Translations under genes and position numbers: made by a program | In this document: piece by piece, positions 27,820 through 36,499 of the stretch | Numbering within the stretch: position 1 is the stretch's first letter | Layout of the letters: every line of letters begins with the position of its first letter | Source: Prorocentrum cordatum | Taxonomy: Eukaryota > Sar > Dinophyceae > Prorocentrales > Prorocentraceae | Length of the DNA stretch: 38,832 bases | Direction of reading: 5' to 3' | NCBI GenBank assembly: GCA_963575745.1 | Contig: CAUYUJ010012692.1 | Span: 32,501 to 71,332, forward strand | Notes under the pieces: generated by a model | Told to the model about the DNA's origin: nothing | The model's input: only the letters and a program-made list of their open reading frames with translations | Databases searched by the model: none

Positions 27820-27965
27820 TTCTGCCGCGGCGCTCAGGTGGTGATGAGGAGGACGGGGAGGGAGGGACGAGGGCTCCGTTGCCGGCCTAGAGCTTCGGGA
27901 GGGGGGTCCCCCGCGTCATGAAAGACCTCCTGCGGTTGCTGTACCCCCATGGGGGGTCCTCACCT

Positions 27966-28116
27966 CGACGAGCGCGCTCCACTACTCGCAAAGCAACTAC
28001 TCGCAAATGGCCTGGATCCGTCGCGTGGGGTCTACGATCCATTACGCAGCGGAAGGCATGCTGTTGCTCGGACGTTTGCGAGTAGGCACTTTGCGAATAG
28101 CGGAACGCGCTCGGCG
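27966..28116. mobile_element. CTCGCAAA inverted-repeat element, copy 1
   Basis: The 45-bp arms 27966-28010 and 28072-28116 are inverted copies, 36 of 45 matching. Each contains two TCGCAAA motifs (CTACTCGCAAAGCA and TACTCGCAAATG on the left). 151 bp, non-coding. The second copy, with an insertion, is at 34561-34790. Confidence 0.75.
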
Positions 28117-28144
28117 ATCACCCGTCATGGGGCCATCCGCAGGC

Positions 28145-28350
28145 CCGTTTTGGGGCTAACTTGGGCCGTCTTGGACAGCCCTTGGGCCGTCTTGGCCCCC
28201 CTTGGGCTGTCTTGGGAGCCTCTTGGGCGTGTCTTATGCTCTCGTGGGCAAGTCTCGGGAGCCTCCTGGGCCACTGTCGAAACCGTGAAGGCCGAAAAAG
28301 CCGCATCTCGACAAACATGCACATTTCACCGTAGGAACTCAACGATCGTG
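28145..28350. repeat. GGCCCAAGA-type repeat (inverted) with leader
   Basis: TTGGGCCGTCTTGG units to about 28275, then the leader ACCGTGAAGGCCGAAAAAGCC, then TTTCACCGTAGGAACTCAACG, matching the leader at 23931-23990 in layout and in part of its sequence. Confidence 0.7.
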
Positions 28351-28372
28351 GTCTCTTTGGGGGGGTCCCTCG

Positions 28373-28497
28373 CCATCGCTCGGACGCCCGTTGCCTGCGT
28401 TTTTGCTCGGCTTCGTGCGTGGTTTTTTCGCCAAATGATCAAGGATGCTCCTCGATGGTCCTCGCCGAAGGAACAATGCACACGTCCGAGCGATGCC
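28373..28497. mobile_element. GCCATCGCTC inverted-repeat element, complete copy 1
   Basis: Starts GCCATCGCTCGGACG and ends with the inverted CGTCCGAGCGATGCC. The interior includes TTCGTGCGTGGTTTTTTCGC and AATGATCAAGGATGCTCCTC. Highly similar to 31117-31239; 125 bp. No coding capacity and no clear target duplication. Confidence 0.8.
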
Positions 28498-28674
28498 AAG
28501 CGCCAGGGGCCATCCGCGGGACCCCCGAGCCCACGGGCTCCCGACGCCGTGGCGCGTGCGCCGCTGCCGGCGCCTGGGGCTTTGGCCCGCTGCGCGCCCC
28601 GGGGCCGGGCAGGAAGGCAGGGGGAAAGGGGCCGGCCGCTCTGGGGCGGGAGGCTGGTGCAGGGAAGGGGTCTC

Positions 28675-28732
28675 CTCCTGCTCCTCCCTCCTCCTCCTGC
28701 TCCTCCTCCTCCTCCTCCTCCTCCTCCTCCTC
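28675..28732. repeat. CCT array truncated by a gap
   Basis: CCT units running into the assembly gap. Confidence 0.95.
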
Positions 28733-28832
28733 NNNNNNNNNNNNNNNNNNNNNNNNNNNNNNNNNNNNNNNNNNNNNNNNNNNNNNNNNNNNNNNNNNNN
28801 NNNNNNNNNNNNNNNNNNNNNNNNNNNNNNNN
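28733..28832. other. Assembly gap (100 N)
   Basis: Exactly 100 unknown bases, entered from a CCT array. The true length is unknown. Confidence 0.98.
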
Positions 28833-29754
28833 TGACCTCAGGAGCCCTAAATTTGAAGGTTCGCTGCCCTGTGTTGTCTGGAGGTCTGCTAGCTCTCCAG
28901 AACGTTCCCATATCATCTTCACAACTGTCATCATCGGCGTCCCTGTGACTGTCCGTGCATGGTGGGGTGCATCGTGAGATACCTGTCGAGACGAGGGGAT
29001 GGGCGCAGGGATGATAAGGAGGACGACGGGGATGGGCGCGAGGACGCAAGGGGGGATGATTCGGGGGACGCCGCGCGGAGGCCACAACACTGGCAGCGAA
29101 ACTTGCAAGCCTAAATAATAGACAGGGCACATGTCTACCACAAGTTGGACTTCGATTTCTCATCGGAAACACAAGGAAAACCTATGGCAAACTCTGAAAC
29201 AATCAAGGGGCACGGAGCCCTTCCCCAACGGAGATGGTTCCTTATTCAGCGCCCCGACTGTAGCGCCAACGTGTGCTTGTCCGACGCAGCCCTTCGACAC
29301 AACGCAGGCGGTGCAACTGAAGGCCGGCACAGGCTGCGTGCTGCCAGCGGAGCTGAACTAGGCAACACACACATTGGGCAAACACGCGCCCTGAGGATCA
29401 TCGAGGACTTCCAGGGAGCCCGAGCGACACAGCAAATCGTCGTGGAAGGTACGGGAGCACGTTGGGCGCCGGCATGGGCGAGCAGGCGCCAATGCGCGCA
29501 GGCAGGACGGATCCCGCTCGAGAGTTGTCGCAGGAGGGATGGGGTCAGGAACTCCCCTCTCCTTAGGCGTTGATGATATCGCGACGTCCCCCTCGCGGAT
29601 CTGGATCCCCTCCCTAAACTAAATTGTCATCCCAAAGTCGTCTGTTCACGGTCCCTGGGCCAGGGAAAGGCTTCCGCTGACCGAAAACGTCCAGGAACTG
29701 GCCATCGCGATTTTCTTGCGCCTCCTTGATCTGAGGGACTGGTCGCAGCGTTCT
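28833..29754. other. Unassigned region
   Basis: A + frame at 29145-29573 is open for about 140 codons (starts MDFDFSSETQGKPMANSETI) but matches no family I know and its codon use is not convincing. No repeats noticed. Confidence 0.35.
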
Positions 29755-29890
29755 CAGAGGAGGGAGAAGGGAGGAGGGAGGAGGAGGGAGGAGGAGGGAG
29801 GAGGAGGGAGGAGGGAAGAGAGAGGAGGGAGGAGGAGGGAGGAGCAAGGCGGAGGGAGGAGCTCGAGGAGGAAGGAGGGAGGAAGGGGGA
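29755..29890. repeat. GGA/GGGA purine-rich array
   Basis: GGAGGAGGGA units on the + strand. Confidence 0.92.
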
Positions 29891-30464
29891 GGACGGACCT
29901 CGAAATTCCAGAAAAAACCTCACCGCACGGTCCGCCGCCGCACGACTTTGGGATCCTGGAGGCCCGGATCGCCCGAGACGCCCTCGGAGAACGGCCCCGA
30001 GGCCCAAAACCGTGCGGTCACCCGGGATCCCCACCGACACGGCCCCGCCATCCCCGGCGGGGCCGACACAGCCCCACCGGGAACGCACTGACCCGGGTCA
30101 ATGCCATGGCCAGTCAGGCGTGGCAGGCTCCTGCAGGATCCGGCACTCTGACGGACCCCTGCTTCCATGTCCCCACCGCTTCCCCGGGGGTAGGCTCTCG
30201 CCCCAGATCCGTGCTTGATTGTCCTGGGGCTCGGAGACGGGCACCGAGGGTTGAAATCTGGAAAGAACGCCCAGGTCGAAACAGCACGTCGCCGGAGACC
30301 GGCGCAACGTGACCCCCCAAGGTCTGGACCCCTTCCCGGGACAGGCTTGAAACAGGCGCCGAGACCGGCCAGGCTCTGCTCCAGGGTGGAGGGGAGGGGG
30401 GGAAGTGCGAGGGCCCGCGCCAAGCGGCAAAACAAGGAATTAGAGAAGACAATGACATAAACAT
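29891..30464. other. Spacer with small inverted and dispersed repeats
   Basis: TCACCGCACGGT (about 29920) and ACCGTGCGGTCA (about 30009) are inverted and enclose about 100 bp. GGCCCCGCC-ATCCCC-GGCGGGGCC near 30041-30064 is a perfect 9-bp hairpin. A ~40-bp stretch from about 30126 (CAGGCTCCTGCAGGATCC) recurs at about 33123-33167. No gene recognised. Confidence 0.5.
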
Positions 30465-30616
30465 AAAACTCTGAGGTCCGCGCGGATTTCTCGGATCGGC
30501 GCTGGGGCCCCCTGGCGGCGCCTCCGGCGCCGCCCCTGGCGCGCTCCGCGCGCCCTGCGCGCCAGGGAGTGGGGTCGAGTGCGGATCCGAGAAATCCGCG
30601 CGGACCTCCGAGTTTT
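30465..30616. mobile_element. GC-rich inverted-repeat element, best copy
   Basis: The terminal arms of 33 bp (30465-30497 and 30584-30616) match at 32 of 33 positions. The left arm begins AAAACTCTGAGGTCCGCGCG and continues GATTTCTCGGATC. The interior carries GGCGGCGCCTCCGGCGCCGCC-like palindromes and a CCTGGCGCGC/GCGCGCCAGG pair, so almost all of the 152 bp can fold. Non-coding. Confidence 0.88.
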
Positions 30617-31116
30617 CAGGTTTCTGCCTATTTATGTTTTTTCAATCTGGCAGATTTTCATTTGTTTTGGCCTCCACGGCCCGTTATCGGGCCCTACTGG
30701 AATGGGCGCGGGGCGTGCTACGGGGATGGGGGGTTAACAGTGGATGCCAAGGTGTGCTGTGCCTGGCCTGACCTTGCATAAAAAAGGATTACACATGCCC
30801 AAAGCGGCTCAGGAGGGGATAGCAATCCAGGCTAACTGGGCCGCCCTGGTCATTACCCCCCTCTTGGCCGCCCCCGAACTGTGGTCACCGCACCGTTTCG
30901 GGACCTCCGGGATCTGCCCCACGGCACCACGCGACGTCTCCGCGGCGCGGGGTCTGGGGGCCTGGGCGCCGCCAGGGCCGCTCGCCGCCACGCGCGCGAC
31001 GGCCTTGTAGAGGACGTGCGGGCGCCCGCGGCCGCTGTCCTGGGCCGGTCGCCGGGGCATTCCCGCGGCGCCCCGCGCTGGTTGGCATCCCGGACCCCCC
31101 AAAGACCCCCCAACTG
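30617..31116. other. Spacer, no gene recognised
   Basis: Contains CCCCCCTCTTGGCCGCCCCCG near 30856-30876, which recurs near 33862 and inverted near 33694. Otherwise unremarkable. Confidence 0.4.
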
Positions 31117-31239
31117 GCCATCGCTCGGACGTCCATTCCCTGTGTTGTTCGGTTTCGTGCGTGGTTTTTCCGCCAAATGATCAAGGATGCTCCTCGATGG
31201 TCCTCGCCGAAGGAAAAATGCACATGTCCGAGCGATGCC
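31117..31239. mobile_element. GCCATCGCTC inverted-repeat element, complete copy 2
   Basis: GCCATCGCTCGGACGTCCAT at the left and ATGTCCGAGCGATGCC at the right end; 123 bp, collinear with 28373-28497 including AATGATCAAGGATGCTCCTC. Confidence 0.8.
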
Positions 31240-31461
31240 AGGCCAATAGGTCCCCAGAGGCAGCAGGCGAAGCAGTCGGCGCGCCAACTGCGCGCGCCAG
31301 CCGCGAGCAGCGCCAAGCACGCGCTGAACACGCAAGCGCAAGTGCCGCGGAGACGTCCGTCACGCTCCATGGGCGCGCCAAGTGGCCGATCGTGGACCCA
31401 AGGAGCCCCTCCGTGGATCCGAGCATGGATCCCCCATCCTGGACCCCCACCCTGGACCCCC

Positions 31462-31810
31462 ACTGAAGGGGCCCTGGGACACACAAATAGATACACACAA
31501 ATAAAAGGATCCCCCATAGTTTCCCATATTTTCTGGGTTTGTGTCTTCCCCCACTGCCCATATTTTCCCATATTTTCTGGGGAATCGACGATTAACTGTC
31601 TACGTGTGCTTTTTCTCCTCCTGACCCACGTCCTCCTGCCGCGGAAAAGAGCGAGCGACGCAAAGCAGCGGGTCCTGCGCGAGCGAGCAGCGCGACCTTG
31701 CGCCGCGGCGTGCGCGGGCCGCCAGCGCGGCACACCAGGGAGAGCGAGGGGCGCTCGCGCGCGGCCGCGCGTGGGGCGCTCACGCGCGAGCGTCGGCGCA
31801 GTCGACCCCT
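31462..31810 (+). repeat. Long direct repeat, copy 2
   Basis: Starts ACTGAAGGGGCCCTGGGACA and ends CGTCGGCGCAGTCGACCCC; about 50 bp longer than 27524-27819, mainly in the middle (31640-31700). The first 160 bp are closely similar between copies, including the TTTCCCATATTTTC repeats. Confidence 0.8.
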
Positions 31811-32019
31811 GTCATCTTTCAGGTTTTGGGCCGTTCTCGGCCTCGGGGAGCTCTCACGGGGCCCCGGGACCATCAAAAAACGCCCCAGGAGGAAAAGTCT
31901 GCCTCGAGGCAGGGGTTCTCTGCGCGTGGACGCCGCGGAGAAATGTCACGACGTCAGAGGTCGCAAAGTGCATCCCCCGCGGCCGTCAGCAGAAGAAGAG
32001 CAAAAACTGTACAGACAGA
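31811..32019. other. Short spacer
   Basis: Nothing recognised. Confidence 0.4.
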
Positions 32020-32168
32020 AACTTTTGGCGCCGGGTGCAGATTTCTCTTGGATCTGCGCTGGCCCCCCCCTCCCTGGCACGCGGAGCGCGCCGGGGGCGG
32101 CGCCGGAGGCGCCGCCGGGGTGGGGGCCCAGCGCGGATCCAAGAAATCCGCGCAGAGCGCCGAAAACT
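32020..32168. mobile_element. GC-rich inverted-repeat element, copy 4
   Basis: The left arm (AACTTTTGGCGCCGGGTGCA, then GATTTCTCTTGGATCTGCGC) and the right arm (GCGCGGATCCAAGAAATCCG, then CGCAGAGCGCCGAAAACTT) are inverted copies. Core GGCGCCGGAGGCGCCGCC as in the other copies. Confidence 0.75.
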
Positions 32169-32740
32169 TATGTGGATGCCGCTTCTTCCTCGAGCCAAGA
32201 CAAAGCCGGACGAGCAAAGCACGCCGATGCAGCTGCGTGCCAGTATCGTACTACCGGTTCGTCGCGGGGCTCTCCTGCGCCGAACACACTGCACATCGGT
32301 CAGAAGAAGTGGGTAGAAACATGAAGTAGGAAGGCGTTGGAAATATGTTGGGTTCCGCCCGCCCCCTAAGGAGGACGGAACAGGTGAGGCCACTCGATCA
32401 TCGAAGCAGACAGGCGCTCAAAGCAGACTGGAACATGGGAATCCAAACAGAAAAACACCCTCAGCGACCGATGGGCACCGACGGTGTGACGATGCGCACG
32501 CAGAAAGGCACGGGAGCGCTGCCCCAGCGCGTGCGCTCCGACACGTGCGCAAACGACGATCCGAAGGCCCTGCGAGCGCGGAGCCTGCGAAGCCCGCGAG
32601 GGAGTGGCCCCGGCAGCGCGGACGCGGCGCGGGGTGCTCGCGGGGCCGTGGCGCCGCGAGTGCGGGCTATCGGCGCAGTGCCATGACGAGGGATCGCCGG
32701 GCACGCCGCCGCCCAGGCCGTGTGGGGGGAGGGTCGCTGG
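32169..32740. other. Unassigned region
   Basis: Mixed sequence becoming GC-rich to the right. No gene recognised. Confidence 0.35.
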
Positions 32741-32802
32741 GAGGAGGAGGAGGAGGAGGAGGAGGAGGAGGAGGAGGAGGAGGCGGAGGAGGAGGAGGAG
32801 AT

Positions 32803-32833
<31 letters not shown>

Positions 32834-32850
32834 GAGGAGGAGGAGGAGGC
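32741..32850. repeat. GGA array
   Basis: GGA units with GCGGAGG, ATAGAGG and GGAAGA interruptions. Confidence 0.93.
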
Positions 32851-33000
32851 CGGGAATGCCAGCTCCCGGCTCAGGCGGGCCCAGCCGCTGCTGCTCGGAG
32901 CGCGCGCTGGCGCCCTCGCGCGCCTGCCCACCGAGGCCCTGCGGTGCGACGCGGGCGGGACAGCGAGGGCCGGCGCGGCCCTCACGGACCTCGCAGCTCG
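32851..33000 (+). CDS. Short coding-like island after a GGA array
   Basis: The frame that reads Glu through the array continues AGNASSRLRRAQPLLLGARA, then GALARLPTEALRCDAGG, then GAALTDLAARG, with mostly G/C third positions. It could be an exon whose 5' flank is the array. Not recognised; no start or stop can be assigned. Confidence 0.2.
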
Positions 33001-33183
33001 GGGCTCCTCTGGCCCGGGTCCGTCCAGGCCTGGGTCGGTCGGGCCTGGCAGGATCCTGCGGGATCTTGCAAGGTCCTGCCTGGGTCGTGCACCCAAGCCC
33101 GGGTCGGTGCACCCCTGACTCTGCAGGATCCTGCAGGACCCCGCGCTCTGGCTGACCCCCGTTTGCAGTAACCCCCGTCTCTT
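33001..33183. repeat. CAGGATCCTG / GGGTCGG degenerate repeats
   Basis: Short imperfect repeats such as GCAGGATCCTGCGGG and CCTGGGTCGTGC. The part from 33123 matches about 30126-30165. Confidence 0.55.
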
Positions 33184-33375
33184 TCGGGGGCGCGCAAGCA
33201 TGGATGAGCGATCCGTGGATTCGGCGCGCGGTCGCCAAATCCATGGATCGGGGGAGGCGCCCTCCCCGAAATGCGGCCGGCGCCGCCTCGCTCGGCGGAG
33301 GAAATCCGCGACTTCCCGTGGAAGCGGACCCGTCGCTGATCCATGCCCCCTTGATCCACGCTTGCGATCGCCTGA
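33184..33375. mobile_element. TCGGGGG inverted-repeat element with CTCTT target duplication
   Basis: The left end TCGGGGGCGCGCAAGCATGG and the right end (inverted: TCAGGCGATCGCAAGCGTGG) form imperfect terminal repeats of about 25 bp. CTCTT flanks both sides (33179-33183 and 33376-33380), a perfect 5-bp duplication. Contains CGCCGCCTCGCTCGGCGG. 192 bp, non-coding. A shorter copy is at 34632-34764. Confidence 0.78.
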
Positions 33376-33387
33376 CTCTTGAGCCCC

Positions 33388-33647
33388 GAACTCTTAGAGG
33401 CCTCCTCGATGGGGTCCGGGTAGATAGGGTCGGAAGATCTCGCCGCATCGCCGATACATCGGCGATGCATCGCCGATGCATCGGCGATGCATCGGCCATG
33501 CACTGGCGACGTCGGCGATACATCCGCGACGTCGACGTGAAGCAAATCGGGCTCCGCATCGAGCCGCATCGCCGATGCATCGGCGGTGCGGCGCGATTCT
33601 CCGACCCCATCTGCTCCGACCCCGTCTAAGAGGCCTAGAACTCTTAG
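33388..33647. mobile_element. Foldback element with palindromic mini-satellite
   Basis: The 10-bp direct repeats GAACTCTTAG at 33388-33397 and 33638-33647 flank inverted arms of about 44 bp (left from 33398: AGGCCTCCTCGATGGGGTC; right end GACCCCGTCTAAGAGGCCT). The interior is built from alternating ATCGCCGATGC and its complement GCATCGGCGAT; 33467-33490 is a perfect 24-bp palindrome. Non-coding. A 9-11-bp duplication is typical of Mutator-like elements, so that affiliation is suggested but not shown. Confidence 0.75.
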
Positions 33648-33689
33648 CCTCCTCCCCCACCCCCCCGGGCGCTTGCCCCCGAAAGCCCC

Positions 33690-33890
33690 CTTTCGGGGGC
33701 GGCCAAGAGGGGGGTGTCCAAGAGGGGGGGGTGCAAATCATGGCCGGCGGCATGCGCGCGGCCCAGCGGGGGGGCCAGGGACGTCACGAAGCAAAAAGAG
33801 GCGCCATGAAATCTGGGGAGATCTCATGGCCCCCGCCATGAGATCCACCCCCCTAGTCATCACCCCCCTCTTTGCCGCCCCCGACTATTG
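33690..33890. mobile_element. CCGCCCCCGA/AAGAGGGGGG inverted-repeat segment
   Basis: TTTCGGGGGCGGCCAAGAGG (33691-33710) followed by GGGGTG is inverted relative to CACCCCCCTCTTTGCCGCCC (about 33861-33880), then CCGA. A perfect 10-bp hairpin (GATCTCATGG / CCATGAGATC, 33820-33845) lies inside. At the left edge GCCCCCGAAAG and its complement form a perfect 11-bp hairpin (33675-33700); a related GGGCGCTTGCTCCCGAAGGC lies at about 34101. Confidence 0.6.
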
Positions 33891-33964
33891 CACCACCCCC
33901 TTGTCGCTAGACCCCCTTTTGGGTCGACCTGATTCCCTGCGATGGAGGCGGCGTCGGTACGAGA

Positions 33965-34070
33965 AGAGGCGGAGGAGGGAGGGAGGAGGGAGGAGGGAGG
34001 AGGGAGGAGGGAGGAGGGAGAAGGAGGAGGAGGGAGGAGGAGGGAGGAGGAGGAGCAGGAGCAGGAGGAG
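33965..34070. repeat. GGA/GGGA array
   Basis: GGAGGGA units on the + strand, then GGA with GAGCAG interruptions. Confidence 0.93.
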
Positions 34071-34299
34071 GATCCTCGCGCCCGATCCCCCACCCCCTGG
34101 GGGCGCTTGCTCCCGAAGGCCCCCTTCCCTCGAGCCGGTGCTGGGCCCCCCAGGCCGCCCCCCCCCGAGGCTCGGCCCGAGCCCGGCCGCCCGCTGAGCA
34201 GTCGTCTCGGCGGCGGCGGCCCGCCAGAGGGCGCGGATGGGCGAGGGAGGGGGCCTCGTGAGCGCTCTCTGGAGGGAGAGTTTCGGCACCGAGCGGAAG
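34071..34299. other. GC-rich spacer
   Basis: Nothing recognised beyond the short repeat noted at 33690-33890. Confidence 0.4.
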
Positions 34300-34412
34300 G
34301 GGGGGGGGAGGGAGGGGGAGGAGGGGGAGGAGGGGGAGGAGGAGGAGGAGGAGGAGGAGGAGGAGGAGGAGGAGGAGGAGGAGGAGGAAGAGGAGGAGGA
34401 CGAGGAGGGGGG
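34300..34412. repeat. GGA/GGGGGA array
   Basis: Purine-only from about 34300, GGGGGAG units then GGA. Confidence 0.94.
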
Positions 34413-34560
34413 GGGTCTGGCTCCGGACCTCTGCTGAATGCGAATGTGGGCAGCCATGCGATTCTCCAGGGATGATGACGGTGCTGCTTCCGATGCTGGT
34501 CGGCATCCGGAAAGGGCAGGGGGGAGGGGCGGGGTGACGAGCCCAAGGGGGCAGTGAGAC

Positions 34561-34790
34561 AAGCGCGTCCCACTGCTCGCAGAATAGCTGCCCGCAAATG
34601 ATACTTTCGGACATTTGCGAGCAGGCACTTATCGGGGGCGCGCAAACACCTCCCCAAAATGCGGCTGGTGCCGCCTCGCTCGGCGGTGGAAATCCGCAAC
34701 TTCCCATGGAAGCGGTACCCGTCGCTAATCCACGCCCCCTTGATCAATGTCTGCGATCGCCTGATTTTTGCGAATAGTGGAACGCGTCCG
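34561..34790. mobile_element. CTCGCAAA inverted-repeat element, copy 2, interrupted
   Basis: The left arm 34561-34600 (AAGCGCGTCCCACTGCTCGC...GCCCGCAAATG) matches 27966-28010. The right arm is in two pieces, 34611-34631 (ACATTTGCGAGCAGGCACTT) and 34765-34790 (TTTTTGCGAATAGTGGAACG), which together match 28072-28116. The 133 bp between them are a separate element. Confidence 0.78.
34632..34764. mobile_element. TCGGGGG element inserted in another element
   Basis: Starts TCGGGGGCGCGCAAACACCT and ends TGCGATCGCCTGA like 33184-33375, with the same interior (ATGCGGCTGGTGCCGCCTCG, then CTCGGCGG) but a deletion of about 60 bp near the left end. It interrupts the right arm of the 34561-34790 element. 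Its own target duplication is no longer exact. Confidence 0.78.
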
Positions 34791-34899
34791 GGGTGCATTG
34801 AGAAAGCCCGTCCCCCCGCACTTCCCCCCTGGCCTCCATGCCGACTTGAGCACCGCTCGAGCGTCGCCCTCCAGGGCGACCCCGCCGCCCACACTAATA

Positions 34900-35075
34900 A
34901 GGAGGACGACGACGAAGAGGAGGACAAGGATGAGGAGGGGACGAGGAGGGGACGAGGAGGATGAGGAGGACAAGGAGGATGACGAGAAGAATGAGGAGGA
35001 GGAGGAGGAGGAGGAGGAGGAGGACGACGAGGGGGACGAGGAGGAAGAGTTGGAGGAGGGGACGAGGAGGACAAC
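34900..35075. repeat. GAC/GGA array
   Basis: GGACGAC, GAGGA and GAGGAG units. Confidence 0.92.
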
Positions 35076-35271
35076 CTCTCCGATCTAGTCTTCGGGTCCT
35101 AACTCGGCTCTCCGGCGGCCGTTCGGGACGATCCGGGCACCCCAGAAACGCCCTCGGCGAGGCGCGGCTGATGGAACGCACCCCGAGACTGGAACGCCGC
35201 CGAGGACCGACGAGAACGCACGCAAACCTCGAAACCTGGAAGCCTCTGACAAGCCCCCCCCCCGATCTCCG

Positions 35272-35404
35272 GCGAGCCCCCGCGCAGCTCCAGCCGCCGC
35301 CGCTCCAGGGCGGCCAGCAGGGCATCCCCGCGCGCCGCCTCCGCCGCCGCCTCCCGCAGCAGCTCCGCCGCCGCTCCGCCAGAGGCACTCGGCGCCGCGG
35401 CCAT
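35272..35404 (-). CDS. Possible first exon (minus strand)
   Basis: On the minus strand an ATG at about 35404 opens MAAAPSASGGAAAELLREAA, then AEAARGDALLAALERRRLEL, with strongly GC3-rich codons and an Ala/Leu amphipathic helix. After ELRGGSPE the frame degrades at a G-run, so a donor may lie near 35270-35285. No homology recognised. It is the best start-containing coding candidate outside the retroelements, but short. Confidence 0.25.
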
Positions 35405-35468
35405 TGACCAGGAGGCAAACCCCGGGAGGTCTTCGTGCGGACAGGGGCCAGCAGTGCGGGCCCCCAAA

Positions 35469-35578
35469 GGTGTACACCACCACCACCACGTCGATTCCTC
35501 CTCCCTCCTCCACCCTCGTCTTCCTCTCCTCTTTCCTGGCAGAGGGAAGGGGCGAGGGAGGCGGTGGTGGTGTATACC
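35469..35578. repeat. Long imperfect hairpin
   Basis: GGTGTACACCACCACC (35469-35484) is inverted relative to GGTGGTGGTGTATACC (35563-35578), 15 of 16 matching, and the CCT-rich/GGA-rich interior continues the pairing (CACCCTCGTCTTCCTCT with AGAGGGAAGGGGCGAGGG). Confidence 0.65.
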
Positions 35579-35795
35579 GGACTGGCCCAGATGGAGCCCA
35601 AGATGGAGCCCATATGAAGCCGGACTTGGCGAGATTCAGCGGGACCACGCGGCACGATGGATCTGGAGCGGCACTGAGAGGGAGCAAGGGGATCTTCGTA
35701 AGAAATAAGAACGGTTAAGGGCCATTACGCCAAACGTCGTAGCCTTTTCAGCCAGACTGCCCAGATCCAGCCACAGATGAATCCCATAATCCCAC

Positions 35796-36430
35796 CAGCC
35801 CTTCAGGGCGTGAGTGGTTCAGAGCGCTTCCTCTTCCGACCCCCCTTCTTCTCCTTTTGGGGAAGGGTTTTACCATTTTTCCCTACTAATACACACCCCG
35901 TCCTCATGGGAGGGCGGGCGGGAGCGAGCTCGACAACTTGCCATCTAGGAGGGTGCCTTGATCAATGCTTCCGTTCCCTATGAATACACACCCCCTCCCA
36001 CAGGCGACTGGCAGCCAACCACGAACAATGCCGACTCTGTGCTCACCGCCCCAACCACCCCTGTCAAAAGACATAACGAAACGCACCCTGCCTCCAAATT
36101 CGAAGCATGCGCGGCCAACCCGATGCGCCTCCCCCCCCTTTATCCCTGTCAAAAACCAATACGAAATACACTTTTGGGCAAAATGTTGAGTCATATCCGT
36201 GAGGCCCGCGAACACTTTGTATTGATTTTGACAAGGACGGCGGGGGTGTCAGCATGCTGCCTGCTGTGAGCAAACCCACCATCCATAACAAAAAACAATG
36301 CAGAATGAACCTCGCGGCTAAATCTGGATCAGGCGCGGCTACCCGCGAGCACTGACAAGTGGTCTTTGGCAGTGACGGCGGGGGTGGTCGCGTATGACCT
36401 GCTGTGCGCAGGCCCACCAGACGCAATGAT
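35796..36430 (+). repeat. Repeated unit, copy A
   Basis: 35796-35846 (GGGCGTGAGTGGTTCAGAGC, then GCTTCCTCTTCCGACCCC) matches 38608-38657. 36144-36305 (CCCTGTCAAAAACC..., TACACTTTTGGGCAAAATG, ACTTTGTATTGATTTTGACA) matches 38660-38832. A shorter third unit (AGTGACGGCGGGGGTGGTCG...CTGCTGTGCGCAGGCCCACC) lies at about 36343-36430. GGGAGCGAGCTCGACAACTT at about 35922 recurs, diverged, at about 36795. No coding assignment. Confidence 0.7.
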
Positions 36431-36499
36431 GGGCAGATTGCTGTTCGACAAGGATGTCGGGGGCCGGCATGTTTCCCGACGTGTGCTGTCACGTGCGCA

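Noticed and set aside
27949-28132. CATGGGG on both sides of the 27966-28116 element as a target duplication.
   Set aside because: The two copies lie at unequal distances from the arms and the intervening bases do not pair, so it is probably coincidence.
29145-29573. About 140-codon open frame starting MDFDFSSETQGKPM.
   Set aside because: No recognisable family and no coding bias clear of chance in GC-rich DNA; reported as unassigned.
35730-35760. CGTAGCCTTTTCAGCC resembles the dinoflagellate spliced-leader sequence.
   Set aside because: The second half does not match the leader and no splice donor follows at the right place; treated as chance.
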